Positions 54,380 to 63,809 of a stretch of DNA of 64,000 bases are shown here, one piece after another. Source of the DNA: Undibacterium sp. KW1 (GTDB taxonomy: Bacteria > Pseudomonadota > Gammaproteobacteria > Burkholderiales > Burkholderiaceae_D); contig NZ_AP018439.1 of assembly GCF_009937955.1 (NCBI RefSeq), positions 1,984,001 to 2,048,000 of the forward strand, given 5' to 3'. Below the pieces are notes generated by a model. The model did not search any database. It saw only the letters and a list, made by a program, of their open reading frames with translations, and had not been told where the DNA came from. How positions within the stretch are numbered: position 1 is the first letter of the stretch; the number at the start of each line of letters is the position of its first letter. The position numbers were made by a program, and so were the translations under genes.

Positions 54380-54637
54380 ATGACGAAACTGTCCATGCTA
54401 TTACTGCTATTGATTGCGATCAGGGTAGTGCTGGATTTGTTTTATTTTTTGAATAAAAAACCTGTTGCATATTTGTATCTCGCGTATTTTTTCCTATATT
54501 TGATCGCCGCCGCATTCATGTTGTTGATTGATGGATTGGACATGTGGGTGATTTTGTCGCTGGCAATTTCTGCTTTTAGCTTGATGCAGTTTGTATGGAT
54601 GCGAAATAAGAAAATCGATGGAATAGCTAGCCATTAA
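54380..54637 (+). CDS. Small membrane protein of unknown function
   Basis: 85 residues from the ATG at 54380, two bases after the dgkA stop; a TTG two codons earlier overlaps that stop. Three hydrophobic segments (LSMLLLLLIAIRVVLDLFYFL, LYLAYFFLYLIAAAFMLLI and VILSLAISAFSLMQFVW) and a basic end. No family recognised. Position implies co-expression with dgkA. Confidence 0.6.
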   Translation: MTKLSMLLLLLIAIRVVLDLFYFLNKKPVAYLYLAYFFLYLIAAAFMLLIDGLDMWVILSLAISAFSLMQFVWMRNKKIDGIASH

Positions 54638-54694
54638 TAAATGATCGTTGAGCCCGTTTATTGCAAAAATGCGTCATTACTTCGAATGCTGTAT

Positions 54695-55729
54695 ATGAAT
54701 AAAAAAATATCTGCGACAAGCCATCCTGCACTGGAAGTACAGCTCGCCGCTGCCATCAACAACAAGACCAAGCCCTTGGGCAGTCTTGGCCGTCTTGAGC
54801 ATCTGGCGGCGCAAATAGGTTTGATACAGCAAAGCACACAGCCGGAGTTGCGTGAGCCTGCCATCGTCGTCTTTGCTGGCGATCATGGCGTTGTGGCTGA
54901 GGGTATTTCTGCTTTTCCTCAGGACGTGACCTGGCAGATGGTAGAGAATTTCCTGGCCAATGGTGCGGCGATCAATGTCTTTGCAAGGCAGAATGGCATC
55001 GCTCTGCATGTGGTGGATGCCGGGGTCAATCATGAATTTGGCCCGCGTGAAAAACTGCTGAGCATGAAAGTCGCCAATGGCACGCGCAATTTTGCCAAAG
55101 AACCGGCAATGACTGCTCCTCAATGTCAGGCCGCCATGCAAAATGGTGTTGAACTAGTCGCCAGCTTGTCTGGCAATGTGCTGGGGTTTGGTGAGATGGG
55201 CATAGGCAACACCACGGCTGCAGCTGCACTCATGCACAAGCTGACGGGTGTTCCTGTTGCGGATTGCGTAGGTGCAGGCACAGGTTTGTCTGCAGAAGGC
55301 ATACGCCATAAACAGGCTGTCATTGAAGCTGCGGTGGCCTTGCATGCAAATGTAGAAGAGCCTGCAGATGTGCTGGCTACCTTTGGTGGTTTTGAAATCG
55401 CGACCATGGTCGGTGCCATGCTGGCAGCGGCAGAGCGTCGCATGGTCTTGCTGATAGATGGTTTCATCGTGACCAGCGCCTTGCTGGTGGCAGCCAGGAT
55501 GCAGCCGGCAATACTCGATTACTGTGTGTTCTCACATCAGTCTGACGAAAGTGGCCATGCTCGCATGTTGCAGGCATTGCAGGTCAAGCCTGTGCTGCAA
55601 CTCGACCTGCGCCTCGGTGAAGGTACGGGGGCAGCGCTGGTTTATCCTATGCTGCAAGCTGCGGTCAATTTTCTGAGCCAGATGGCGACTTTTGCGTCTG
55701 CGCAGGTGAGCGAAAAGAGCGGCGACTAG
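54695..55729 (+). CDS. cobT: Nicotinate-nucleotide-dimethylbenzimidazole phosphoribosyltransferase
   Basis: 344 residues from the ATG at 54695 (MNKKISATSHPALEV); an ATG 18 codons upstream is possible but the extra residues are not family-like. Makes alpha-ribazole phosphate, the lower ligand of cobalamin. NNKTKPLGSLGRLEHLA is the N-terminal hallmark, FAGDHGVVAEGISAFP and GEMGIGNTTAAAAL are substrate sites, and E in RLGEGTGAAL is the expected catalytic base. First gene of the cobalamin cluster, 41 bases before cobS. Confidence 0.95.
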   Translation: MNKKISATSHPALEVQLAAAINNKTKPLGSLGRLEHLAAQIGLIQQSTQPELREPAIVVFAGDHGVVAEGISAFPQDVTWQMVENFLANGAAINVFARQNGIALHVVDAGVNHEFGPREKLLSMKVANGTRNFAKEPAMTAPQCQAAMQNGVELVASLSGNVLGFGEMGIGNTTAAAALMHKLTGVPVADCVGAGTGLSAEGIRHKQAVIEAAVALHANVEEPADVLATFGGFEIATMVGAMLAAAERRMVLLIDGFIVTSALLVAARMQPAILDYCVFSHQSDESGHARMLQALQVKPVLQLDLRLGEGTGAALVYPMLQAAVNFLSQMATFASAQVSEKSGD

Positions 55730-55731
55730 AT

Positions 55732-55760
55732 ATTACCCATACTGCGATTACCCATACTGC
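55732..55760 (+). repeat. Short tandem direct repeat between cobT and cobS
   Basis: ATTACCCATACTGC occurs at 55732-55745 and again at 55747-55760, a 15-base period. It ends directly before the cobS ribosome site (AGGAG). Confidence 0.85.
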
Positions 55761-55770
55761 AGGAGCTGGC

Positions 55771-56538
55771 TTGCGTCAACTACGTTTATTCTTCATCGCC
55801 CTGCAGTTCTTTACCCGCATCCCCATACCAGCCTGGGTAGGGTTTGAGCCTGACTGGTTGCGCCAGTCTTCACGCTATTTCCCGGCAACAGGCTGGATTG
55901 TGGGGGCAGTGTGTGCAAGTGTCTATGCAGCCACAGCGCAATTGTGGCCACATGCGGTGGCCGTGGTGCTATCTACTATTGCAGGCATCTTGCTGACAGG
56001 CGCTTTTCATGAAGATGGCTTTGCTGATGTCTGCGATGGCTTTGGCGGTGGCATGACGCCAGAGCGCGTCTTGGAAATCATGAAGGATTCACGCGTCGGA
56101 GCCTATGGTGCCATAGGTATTTTACTGATGCTGGCCCTGAAGCTGGCTTTACTCAACAGCTTGCCTGCCTCGGCAGTGGTACCTGCCTTGCTGCTCGCAC
56201 ACCCCCTCTCGCGGCTGGCTTCATGCAGCCTGATCTGGCTCATGCAATATGCGCGGCATGAAGGCAAGGCCAAGCCGCTGGCACAGGAGATGAGTAATGG
56301 CGAATTTTTCGTCGCCTGTCTGACGGTGCTTTTACCGGGCGCAGCGCTGCTGTACTTCTGTCCTTTTCCATTGTATTCGCTGCTGTTGGCCCTTTGCCTG
56401 GTGTTATTGCTGACCTGGCGTATGGCGCGTATGTTCCGGCGCAGGATAGGCGGCTTTACCGGTGATTGTCTGGGGGCTACCCAGCAAGTGGCAGAAGTGG
56501 CTATCTACCTGGGTTTGCTGGCTTTTCAGGTGGCCTGA
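55771..56538 (+). CDS. cobS: Adenosylcobinamide-GDP ribazoletransferase
   Basis: 255 residues from a TTG start with AGGAG upstream. Membrane enzyme that joins AdoCbi-GDP with alpha-ribazole to give adenosylcobalamin, the last step of assembly. The motif FHEDGFADVCDGFGGG (DGxxDxxDG) is diagnostic, as is GAYGAIGILLML. Five to six membrane helices are visible. cobC follows two bases after the stop. Confidence 0.93.
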   Translation: MRQLRLFFIALQFFTRIPIPAWVGFEPDWLRQSSRYFPATGWIVGAVCASVYAATAQLWPHAVAVVLSTIAGILLTGAFHEDGFADVCDGFGGGMTPERVLEIMKDSRVGAYGAIGILLMLALKLALLNSLPASAVVPALLLAHPLSRLASCSLIWLMQYARHEGKAKPLAQEMSNGEFFVACLTVLLPGAALLYFCPFPLYSLLLALCLVLLLTWRMARMFRRRIGGFTGDCLGATQQVAEVAIYLGLLAFQVA

Positions 56539-56539
56539 T

Positions 56540-57088
56540 ATGCGCCTGCATATACTCCGGCACACCAAACCGCGAATAGCAGAAGGTCTGTGCTATGGGC
56601 AAACAGATGTTGATGTCTTTGATGCCGACTGTGTTTCACTGGCGCAGCAATTGTCCAGTCAATTGCAAACAGGCTTACCAGTATTTTCCAGCCCTTCGCA
56701 ACGTTGTGCCAGGCTGGCCAGCTTGTTGCACCCAGAACCTGTATTTGATGAGCGTTTGCAAGAACTCAATTTCGGTGCATGGGAAATGCAAGCCTGGGAC
56801 GTGATCCCAAGAACCGACATAGATGTCTGGGCTGCAGCTCCCGCCAGCTACAAGCCCGGCGGTGTTGAATCGGCCATAGACCTGGCGCAACGCGTAATAA
56901 ACTGGCTAAATGATATGCGTGTACTGAATATACCTGAAGCCATTGTTGTTACCCACGCCGGTGTCATACGCATGTTGCTGGCCTGGCAGGCAGGTATGGG
57001 GGCCGAGGAACTGGCAGAGCTGGTCTGTGCACAAAACCGCAGTCTTGCCTTTGGTGAATATCAGGAAATACTGGTATTTCATACTTAA
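56540..57088 (+). CDS. cobC: Alpha-ribazole phosphatase (histidine phosphatase family)
   Basis: 182 residues from the ATG at 56540; the longer in-frame start would overlap cobS. Dephosphorylates alpha-ribazole-5-phosphate. The histidine phosphatase motif is LHILRHTKPRIAEG, with RHT in place of the more usual RHG, and the second His is in VVTHAGVIRMLL. GLCYGQTDVDV and LQELNFGAWEMQ are family features. Its position directly after cobS supports the assignment. Confidence 0.87.
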   Translation: MRLHILRHTKPRIAEGLCYGQTDVDVFDADCVSLAQQLSSQLQTGLPVFSSPSQRCARLASLLHPEPVFDERLQELNFGAWEMQAWDVIPRTDIDVWAAAPASYKPGGVESAIDLAQRVINWLNDMRVLNIPEAIVVTHAGVIRMLLAWQAGMGAEELAELVCAQNRSLAFGEYQEILVFHT

Positions 57089-57143
57089 TGCAGATAGTAT
57101 TTACGCAAGACTGACAGGTATCCATGTTTCCCATGGTCATTGC

Positions 57144-57488
57144 ATGATAGAACTCAGGAAATCCCCACGCATTACCGTGACATGGCGCGCAGGTGTCAAA
57201 TTGCCTGACGGCAAACTGGTTCTCGCCAAGCTGGTCAATATATCGGCCGAGGGTGTGCTCTTGCATACGACCGAAAACCTGATACCGCAACGCAGTTACC
57301 CCATGTTGATCGAGATTCCCGGTATTTTTCAGGAATCCCAGATTTACAAGGTCAGTTGCAAAGGCACAATCAGGCATGCCATCCTCAGTGGCGAGGTCTA
57401 TCACGTAGGCATACAACTCTCTGAAATGTCCGAATTGCATACTGAACTGGTGACCGCGTGGATATCCAAGACCGCCCATTTGAGTTGA
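57144..57488 (+). CDS. PilZ domain protein
   Basis: 114 residues from the ATG at 57144. Small beta-barrel that binds cyclic di-GMP. The two ligand motifs are intact: RxxxR as R5-KSP-R9, and NxSxxG as N32-I-S34-A-E-G37 (LVNISAEGVLL). The remainder matches the PilZ barrel. No other domain. It lies between cobC and the cobalamin riboswitch, on the same strand, with no evident link to B12. Confidence 0.88.
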   Translation: MIELRKSPRITVTWRAGVKLPDGKLVLAKLVNISAEGVLLHTTENLIPQRSYPMLIEIPGIFQESQIYKVSCKGTIRHAILSGEVYHVGIQLSEMSELHTELVTAWISKTAHLS

Positions 57489-57571
57489 ATTCGGGCACGG
57501 CTTGGAGCAAATCTGCTTTGTTTTCAATAAGTTAATAAACTGAGTTGCGTCAGTTTTTAAACCTGCCAAAC

Positions 57572-57600
57572 TTGCGGCTACCCCCATCTGTCTATAGAAT
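57572..57600 (+). promoter_or_regulatory. Probable promoter upstream of the cobalamin riboswitch
   Basis: TTGCGG at 57572-57577 and TAGAAT at 57595-57600 with a 17-base spacer, just before the riboswitch. It would start transcription of the btuB operon. Confidence 0.55.
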
Positions 57601-57607
57601 GGCGGGG

Positions 57608-57818
57608 TTTTGGTGCTCGCGGGTATATTCATATCTGCGGTTAAACGGGAAACACTAAGCTCTTGCAAAAGTGTGCTGCCCCCGCAACGGTGTACAAGTT
57701 GCTGCGAATTCAGAAGACTTATGTCGCTCATACGCAGCCAGCCATTTTCCAATACCACTGTGCTAAGTGCATGGGAAGGTCAGATGGTGATACTTGTCAG
57801 CCCGGATACCGGCCAGAA
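57608..57818 (+). promoter_or_regulatory. Cobalamin riboswitch controlling btuB
   Basis: All signature blocks occur in order: AAACGGGAAACACT (57643-57656), GCTGCCCCCGCAACGGT (about 57675-57691), the B12-box region CCACTG (57755-57760) with ATGGGAAGGT (57771-57780), and the closing GCCCGGATACCGGCC (57800-57814). Adenosylcobalamin binding should lower expression of the btuB operon downstream. I cannot see whether it works by early termination or by blocking the ribosome site; no clear T-run terminator lies between it and btuB at 58012. The 193 bases after it hold nothing else I recognise. Confidence 0.93.
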
Positions 57819-58011
57819 TAAGTGAAGCAATACGGACGGGGAAATTTCGTTAAACAGAAACGCATGCATTGCCGTTGATTGGCATGGTGTGAAATCCTGA
57901 CAGCACAGGCTGCCTGCGTGGCCCTGTCGCTGACGACTAATTGTCCTTATTGCTTTGTTCAAAGTAGCCTGCGGGGACGTCGGTTACTTGCTCTATTTTT
58001 TCTGAAATATC

Positions 58012-59874
58012 ATGACATCTGTATTCAAACCGCTTGCCATTAGTCTGGCCATTGCTGCTGCATTCCCATCCACCTTCGCTTTTGCACAAACTGCTGCTCT
58101 AGGCGCTGCTTCCAGCGTGGTGATTACCGCTGGTCGCCAGACCCAGGCCGCCAAGGATGTGTTGGCTGACAACGTCGTTATCACGGCGGAAGACATTGCC
58201 AAATCCGGCGCTGCTTCTGTTGTTGATCTCTTGCAACAGCAACGTGGCATAGAAATCGCCCGCAATGGTGGCCCTGGCACGACAGCTTCCGTCTTCATGC
58301 GCGGTGGTAACAATGCGCAAAACGTGGTGTTGATTGATGGCGTACGCATCGGTTCCTCCACTACCGGCGGTGCTACCTGGTCTTCCATTCCATTGTCACA
58401 GATAGACCGTATTGAAGTCGTGTATGGCCCACTGTCAAGCCTGTATGGTGCTGATGCCATGGGTGGTGTTATTCAGATATTCACCAAAAAAGGTACTGGT
58501 GTTCTCTCTCCTACCGTGTCGGCTGGTTTGGGTAGCTATGGCACGCGTAAATTGCAGGCGGGTATCTTTGGTTCTGTGGCCAATAATCTCAGTCTCAGCT
58601 TGAATGCTGGCCACGAAGAGAGCGAGGGGTTTTCTGCGACCAAGCCAACAGCGGATTTTGGCTATAACCCTGACAAAGACGGCTACAAACTGGATAGTTT
58701 TAATGGCCGTATGGTATGGGAGATCAGCAAGGGTTATGAACTCGGCGCGAGTATTTTGCACAGCCGTAATAATGCACAATATGATTCCGGCTTAAATCGT
58801 GAAGACCGTTCAATTTCGACATTGGAAACTATTGCCGTATTTGGTCGTGGCAAGTTTACTGATAATTGGACAGCTTCTCTGCAAGTAGCCAAAGCTACTG
58901 ACAAAGGGGCAACAGAATCTGTTACCAGCACAAAGTATAGCTACAGCCAGATTAGCACGGTGCAGGATAGTCTGAGCATCCAAAATGACATTCGCATCGG
59001 TAAAGACACATTGCAAGTTATTGCAGAAACACGGGAAGAAAACGTCGATACACCTACTTTGGCTCTGAATGGCAAGCGGACGACTAACTCTTTTGCTGCA
59101 TCTTATGTGTTCAAGCAAGACGCTCATCTGGCCAGTGCCAGCATACGTAATGACCGTAGCTCGCAATACGGCTCCAATACGACTGGCAGCATAGCTTACG
59201 GCTATCGTTTCACTGATGCTCTGCGCGTCAATGCCAGTTATGGCACCAGCTTCAGAGCGCCTACTTTCAATGAATTGTATTACCCTAATTATGGTGTTGC
59301 CACCAACAAACCGGAAAAAGCAAAGAATGCAGAAATCGGTGCGTATTTTGAGCAAGGTGATACTCAGTTAAGTGCGGTGTACTATCAAAACAAGGCAACT
59401 GATCTGTTGATTTCTGCTGGTTCTGCAGATTGTCCAGCAGGTTATACTTTTGGTTGCGCGCGCAACGTCAATAAAGCGACATTGTCTGGTTTGAGTATAG
59501 GTGGTAGTACACGCTTTGCTGACTTGACATTGCGTGGTTCCATTGACTTCCAGAATCCTAAAGATGACACAACAGGCAAACGCCTGGCACGCCGCTCCAA
59601 ACAGCATGGTACTTTTGCCGCAGAATATGCTTTGCCTAGCGCAAAAATTGGTGTGGAAATAATCTTCTCTGGAGAGCGTTTTGATGATGCTGCTAACAGC
59701 AGAACTCTTGCTTCCTATCAGTTGCTGAACCTGTATGCTCGCTATGAAATCGCAAAAAATACAACGGTGCTGGCACGCTGGAATAATGCCCTGAACAAGG
59801 ACTATGAACTGGCAAGAGGCTATGCAACAGCCGGTTCCAATGTATTTGTTGGCGTGAGCTACGGCTTTAAATAA
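58012..59874 (+). CDS. btuB: TonB-dependent vitamin B12 receptor
   Basis: 620 residues. Signal peptide (LAISLAIAAAFPSTFAFA), then a TonB box-like SVVITAGRQ. The plug domain runs to ~160 (LLQQQRGIEIARNGGPG, VLIDGVRIGS, PLSSLYGADAMGGVIQIFTKKG); the 22-strand barrel follows and includes SFRAPTFNELYYPNYG. The protein ends GVSYGFK rather than in the usual aromatic residue. Outer-membrane importer of cobalamins, energised by TonB. It sits under the cobalamin riboswitch, with btuC-btuD immediately after, which makes B12 the likely ligand. Confidence 0.93.
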   Translation: MTSVFKPLAISLAIAAAFPSTFAFAQTAALGAASSVVITAGRQTQAAKDVLADNVVITAEDIAKSGAASVVDLLQQQRGIEIARNGGPGTTASVFMRGGNNAQNVVLIDGVRIGSSTTGGATWSSIPLSQIDRIEVVYGPLSSLYGADAMGGVIQIFTKKGTGVLSPTVSAGLGSYGTRKLQAGIFGSVANNLSLSLNAGHEESEGFSATKPTADFGYNPDKDGYKLDSFNGRMVWEISKGYELGASILHSRNNAQYDSGLNREDRSISTLETIAVFGRGKFTDNWTASLQVAKATDKGATESVTSTKYSYSQISTVQDSLSIQNDIRIGKDTLQVIAETREENVDTPTLALNGKRTTNSFAASYVFKQDAHLASASIRNDRSSQYGSNTTGSIAYGYRFTDALRVNASYGTSFRAPTFNELYYPNYGVATNKPEKAKNAEIGAYFEQGDTQLSAVYYQNKATDLLISAGSADCPAGYTFGCARNVNKATLSGLSIGGSTRFADLTLRGSIDFQNPKDDTTGKRLARRSKQHGTFAAEYALPSAKIGVEIIFSGERFDDAANSRTLASYQLLNLYARYEIAKNTTVLARWNNALNKDYELARGYATAGSNVFVGVSYGFK

Positions 59875-59884
59875 GTCTGGCATT

Positions 59885-59929
59885 GATGTGATGCGATGTG
59901 GCGGATATGGCTGCATCGCCCATCACATC
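59885..59929 (+). other. Hairpin between btuB and btuC
   Basis: Arms GATGTGATG (59885-59893) and CATCACATC (59921-59929), continued inward by CGATG (59894-59898) with CATCG (59914-59918) and a small bulge. No T-run follows, so it is not a normal terminator; it may stabilise or partly attenuate the operon mRNA. Confidence 0.5.
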
Positions 59930-60011
59930 AGCAAGCTGATAAGCTGATGTGCAGGTCTGGTTTTTAAAAGATGCTGCACATCAAAACCTGTTTTACCTTT
60001 GGACCAGACTA

Positions 60012-61070
60012 ATGATAGCGTCTTTTTTTTCTGCACGACAGCGCAAGCAATCCCCCAGGATGGCGGTCGCTCAACGTGCCGGGCTGGTTCTCCCTATTCT
60101 ATTCGCCGCCGCTGTAGGCAGCATATTGATTGCCTGCGTCTGCGGTTCAGTGTCCCTGAGCTTTGCTGAATTATGGCAAGCCTTGCTGGAATTGCTGCGT
60201 GGTCCACCAACAACCCTGCCTGGCAGCCTGCTTGATTTGCGCCTGGGACGTGCGCTGACTGGTTTTGTGACCGGTGCCACACTGGCACTGGCTGGCGTCA
60301 TGATGCAGGCGCTATTACGCAATCCGCTGGCTGATCCTTATGTGCTCGGTATATCCGGTGGCGCATCTGTCGGCGCGCTGGCGACCATCTTGTTTTTCGG
60401 TGCATTCTGGCTGGTCGATGTGGCGGCCTTTGCCGGTGCAATTACTGTGGCGCTGTTATTGTTCGGCCTGGCTTACCGCGACTTGCGTGGTGCGGGTAGT
60501 ACCGATGGCAGTGCACCTATCCTGTTGCTGACCGGCGTCATCGTCGCTACCGGTTGCGGTGCCATCATCACTCTCATGCTGTCGATCGCGCCAGACAGTC
60601 GTTTGCGCGGCATGGTGTTCTGGATGATAGGTGATCTGTCGAATACCCAGTCACGTTATCTGCCCTGGTTGATACTTGGTGCCATATTAATGTTCGTCAT
60701 GCGCAATGCGCGTTCCATCAATGTCGCAGCCATGTATGCCGACAATGCAAGCACCCTGGGTGTCAATATTGGTCGTTTGCGGCAACTGCTGTTTTTATGC
60801 TCTGCATTGCTGACGGCGAGTGCGGTCAGCAATGCAGGCAGCATAGGTTTTGTTGGTCTCATCATGCCGCATATCTGCCGCTTTGCCTGGGGGCCGGATC
60901 ACCGTTTGCTGGCACCTGCTGCGACCCTGGCTGGCGGCTGTTTCCTGGTGTTGGCAGATACAGTGGCTCGTACCGTGGTCGCGCCACAGCAGTTGCCAGT
61001 GGGCGTCATTACTGCCCTGGTAGGCGTGCCGATGTTCCTGCTGCAATTGCATCAGTTGCGGAGGCGCTGA
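60012..61070 (+). CDS. btuC: Cobalamin ABC transporter permease, FecCD family
   Basis: 352 residues from the ATG at 60012; an in-frame ATG at 59949 adds 21 non-family residues. About nine to ten membrane helices. RLGRALTGFVTGATLALAG, then QALLRNPLADPYVLGISGG and the C-terminal SIGFVGLIMPHICRFAWGPDHR are the FecCD signatures that contact the ATPase. It moves B12 across the inner membrane. Its TGA overlaps the btuD ATG by one base (61070). No btuF binding-protein gene lies in the window. Confidence 0.93.
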   Translation: MIASFFSARQRKQSPRMAVAQRAGLVLPILFAAAVGSILIACVCGSVSLSFAELWQALLELLRGPPTTLPGSLLDLRLGRALTGFVTGATLALAGVMMQALLRNPLADPYVLGISGGASVGALATILFFGAFWLVDVAAFAGAITVALLLFGLAYRDLRGAGSTDGSAPILLLTGVIVATGCGAIITLMLSIAPDSRLRGMVFWMIGDLSNTQSRYLPWLILGAILMFVMRNARSINVAAMYADNASTLGVNIGRLRQLLFLCSALLTASAVSNAGSIGFVGLIMPHICRFAWGPDHRLLAPAATLAGGCFLVLADTVARTVVAPQQLPVGVITALVGVPMFLLQLHQLRRR

Positions 61071-61843
61071 TGGATATCCGCAACCTGAATTTATCGGTAG
61101 GCAAGCGCGTACTGGTGCGTGAACTCAACTGGCAAATACAGCCAGGTGAATGCTGGTGCATCATAGGCCGCAATGGTGCTGGCAAAAGCACCTTGCTGCG
61201 TACACTGGCTGGTTTGCGTCCCATAGAAAGCGGGCAGATTTGCCTGCGTGACAAACCGCTGCCAGACTGGTCATTGACAGCGCTTGCGCGTGCGCGTTCT
61301 TTCTTGCCGCAGGGCAGGGTGGATGCCTTTGGTTATTCTGCACTGGATACGGTACTTAGCGCCCGTCATCCTTACCAGAATGCGCATTACTGGGAAAACA
61401 ATGACGACATGGATCTTGCCATGGCTTCCTTGCGTGAAATGGATGTCGCCGATATGGCAGACCGCGATGTGCGCAGCCTGTCTGGCGGTGAAAGACAGCG
61501 CGTCGCGATTGCCGCCTTGCTGGCCCAGGATGCCAAATGGATGTTGCTGGATGAACCGGCGAGTGCGCTTGATCTTGGACACCAGGTCAGCGTCATGCAA
61601 TTGTTTGCCCGCTTGTGCAGTAAAGCAGATGCACAGCAAAACAAGGCCGTCGTCATGGTCAGCCATGACCTCAATATGGCTTATCGCATTGCCACCCATG
61701 CTCTGTTGCTGATGGGCGATGGCAACTGGCAAGCCGGGCCTGCAGATGACATATTCAGTGCATCCCAACTCAGTCTCTGTCTGGGACACCCAATAGAACG
61801 CTTCACCCATGGCGGGCAAACCATCTTCCTGCCGCAAAACTAA
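61070..61843 (+). CDS. btuD: Cobalamin ABC transporter ATP-binding protein
   Basis: 257 residues from the ATG at 61070, preceded by GGAGG. Walker A GRNGAGKSTLLRTLAG, signature VRSLSGGERQRVAIA, Walker B MLLDEPASALDLGH and the switch His in VVMVSHDLNMAYR are complete. It is the ATPase partner of the permease just upstream, with overlapping genes. The C-terminal end (GGQTIFLPQN) is typical of the FecE/BtuD group. Confidence 0.95.
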   Translation: MDIRNLNLSVGKRVLVRELNWQIQPGECWCIIGRNGAGKSTLLRTLAGLRPIESGQICLRDKPLPDWSLTALARARSFLPQGRVDAFGYSALDTVLSARHPYQNAHYWENNDDMDLAMASLREMDVADMADRDVRSLSGGERQRVAIAALLAQDAKWMLLDEPASALDLGHQVSVMQLFARLCSKADAQQNKAVVMVSHDLNMAYRIATHALLLMGDGNWQAGPADDIFSASQLSLCLGHPIERFTHGGQTIFLPQN

Positions 61844-61863
61844 ACACACGAGAAACTACCACC

Positions 61864-62502
61864 ATGACAAGTGCATTGCCTCCCAAGCCAGATACCGAAA
61901 CCGATAACATCAACACCCGTCATGAACGCCGCATGCAGCGCAAGAAAGCGATGATGGATGAAAAGATAGAAAAAGCCCAGCGCAAGACCGGTGTCTTGCT
62001 GGTACATACCGGCAATGGTAAGGGTAAAAGTTCCAGCGCCTTTGGCATGGTCATGCGTGCTATGGGGCATGGCATGAAGGTAGGCGTGGTGCAGTTCATC
62101 AAGGGCGCAATGTCGACAGGAGAAGAAATTTTCTTGCGCCGTTTTCCTGATGAAGTCGAATTCCATGCCATGGGCGAAGGTTATACCTGGGTCACCCAGA
62201 ACCGCGAACGTGATATGGAAAAAGCCGCAGTTGCGTGGGAACAGGCAAAACGCTTTCTTAATGACCCAAGCATAGGCCTGGTCGTACTGGACGAACTCAA
62301 TATCGCCCTCAAATATCATTACCTGGATTTGCAGATGGTCATTGATGATCTCGATGGCAGGCCGGAAATGCAGCACGTGGCCGTCACCGGTCGTGGTGCA
62401 TTGCCAGAGATTATTGCGATTGCCGATACCGTCACAGAAATGAACGTCATCAAACATGCCTTCAAAGAAGGCATCGTGGCACAGGCGGGCGTGGAATGGT
62501 AA
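61864..62502 (+). CDS. cobO: Cob(I)yrinic acid a,c-diamide adenosyltransferase
   Basis: 212 residues of the CobA/CobO/BtuR type. Transfers the adenosyl group of ATP to cob(I)alamin or a precursor, making the coenzyme form. The nucleotide site is LLVHTGNGKGKSSSAFG and the family C-terminal block is VTGRGALPEIIAIADTVTEM, with LGLVVLDELNIALKY in between. Twenty bases after btuD. Its last bases overlap the start of cobB. Confidence 0.95.
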   Translation: MTSALPPKPDTETDNINTRHERRMQRKKAMMDEKIEKAQRKTGVLLVHTGNGKGKSSSAFGMVMRAMGHGMKVGVVQFIKGAMSTGEEIFLRRFPDEVEFHAMGEGYTWVTQNRERDMEKAAVAWEQAKRFLNDPSIGLVVLDELNIALKYHYLDLQMVIDDLDGRPEMQHVAVTGRGALPEIIAIADTVTEMNVIKHAFKEGIVAQAGVEW

Positions 62503-63809
62503 GGCCCAGTGCCAAGGTCGTACTGATATCGGCCATCGCATCTGGTCAGGGTAAAACCACGACTACCGCAGCACTGGCCCGCAAACTCGTCAAACTCGGC
62601 AAGACAGTACGCGTATTTAAAACCGGGCCGGATTTTATCGACCCCATGATGCTGGAACGTGCTTGCGGCTCTCCCGTACATTCACTGGATTTGTGGATGG
62701 TAGGGCAGGCAGGTTCTGAAGGTATGCTGGCACGCGCTGCGCTGGATGCCGATGTCATTCTCATCGAAGGCGTCATGGGTCTGTATGACGGCAACCCCTC
62801 AACGGCTGATCTGGCGCGCGCCTTTGGCGTACCTGTCGTGGCCGTGCTTGATGCCTCTGCCATGGCGCAGACTGTAGGTGCGCTTGCCATGGGATTGCGT
62901 GATTTTGGGCCTGTTCATCTGGCTGGTGTCATTGCCAACCGCATCGCCTCTGAAGGTCATGCCAACATGGTAGCGGCTGCCATGCGCGATATACCCTTGC
63001 TCGGCAGTCTGCGTAGACAGGAAGAAGCGTTGCCCGAGCGCCATCTGGGGCTGGTCTTGCCACAGGAAGTAGACCGCATTGAAGCCATACTTGATGCCAT
63101 GGCCGACAGCCTGGAACTGGATATGCAAGCCTGGAATGCCTTGCCGGATACCAGTGTTGAATTGCGTGAACATGCATCTCAGCATGTATCTCAGTCAGCC
63201 GCCAACCTGGCAGGCAAGACCATCGCCATTGCGCGCGACGCTGCATTTGCTTTTATCTATCCAGCCAATACTGAATGCCTGATAGGGCTGGGTGCCGAGC
63301 TGGTTTTCTTTTCACCTTTGGCTGATGAAGCAGTCCCACCGCAAGCAGATGCCCTGTATCTGCCAGGCGGCTATCCTGAATTGCATGCAGAGACACTGAC
63401 GCAGGCCAGCAACTGGCTGGTTTCGCTGCGTGCTGCTCATGCCAAGGGCATGCCTATATTGGCAGAGTGTGGCGGCATGATGGCGATTACCGAGGGTCTG
63501 GTGGATCAACAGGAACATAGCTGGCCCATGGCGGGTATCTTGCCAGGTAAAGTCATCATGCAAAAACGGCTGGCAGCGCTGGGTGCACAAGCCCTGGCTA
63601 CACCGCAGGGTGAATTGCGCGGGCATACCTTTCATTATTCGCGTTTTGAAACCACGTTGGCTGCCACCAGCCATACCATCAAGCATGCTACCCAGCAGCA
63701 AGGCGAGGCTATTTACAAGTTGGGCAATGTGCGCGCTTCTTATTTTCATGCCTACTTTGCTTCCAATCCAGCGGCAACGGCAGCATTCTTCTTAAGAGAT
63801 GCAGTATGA
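62496..63809 (+). CDS. cobB: Cobyrinate a,c-diamide synthase
   Basis: 437 residues, ATP- and glutamine-dependent amidation of cobyrinate side chains a and c. The N-terminal dethiobiotin-synthetase-like domain has [20 protein letters not shown], then [12 protein letters not shown] and [12 protein letters not shown]. The class I glutamine amidotransferase domain is C-terminal: [13 protein letters not shown] and the nucleophile Cys in [14 protein letters not shown], with [10 protein letters not shown] at the end. Overlaps cobO by seven bases and the cobU start by four. Confidence 0.95.
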   Translation: MVRPSAKVVLISAIASGQGKTTTTAALARKLVKLGKTVRVFKTGPDFIDPMMLERACGSPVHSLDLWMVGQAGSEGMLARAALDADVILIEGVMGLYDGNPSTADLARAFGVPVVAVLDASAMAQTVGALAMGLRDFGPVHLAGVIANRIASEGHANMVAAAMRDIPLLGSLRRQEEALPERHLGLVLPQEVDRIEAILDAMADSLELDMQAWNALPDTSVELREHASQHVSQSAANLAGKTIAIARDAAFAFIYPANTECLIGLGAELVFFSPLADEAVPPQADALYLPGGYPELHAETLTQASNWLVSLRAAHAKGMPILAECGGMMAITEGLVDQQEHSWPMAGILPGKVIMQKRLAALGAQALATPQGELRGHTFHYSRFETTLAATSHTIKHATQQQGEAIYKLGNVRASYFHAYFASNPAATAAFFLRDAV

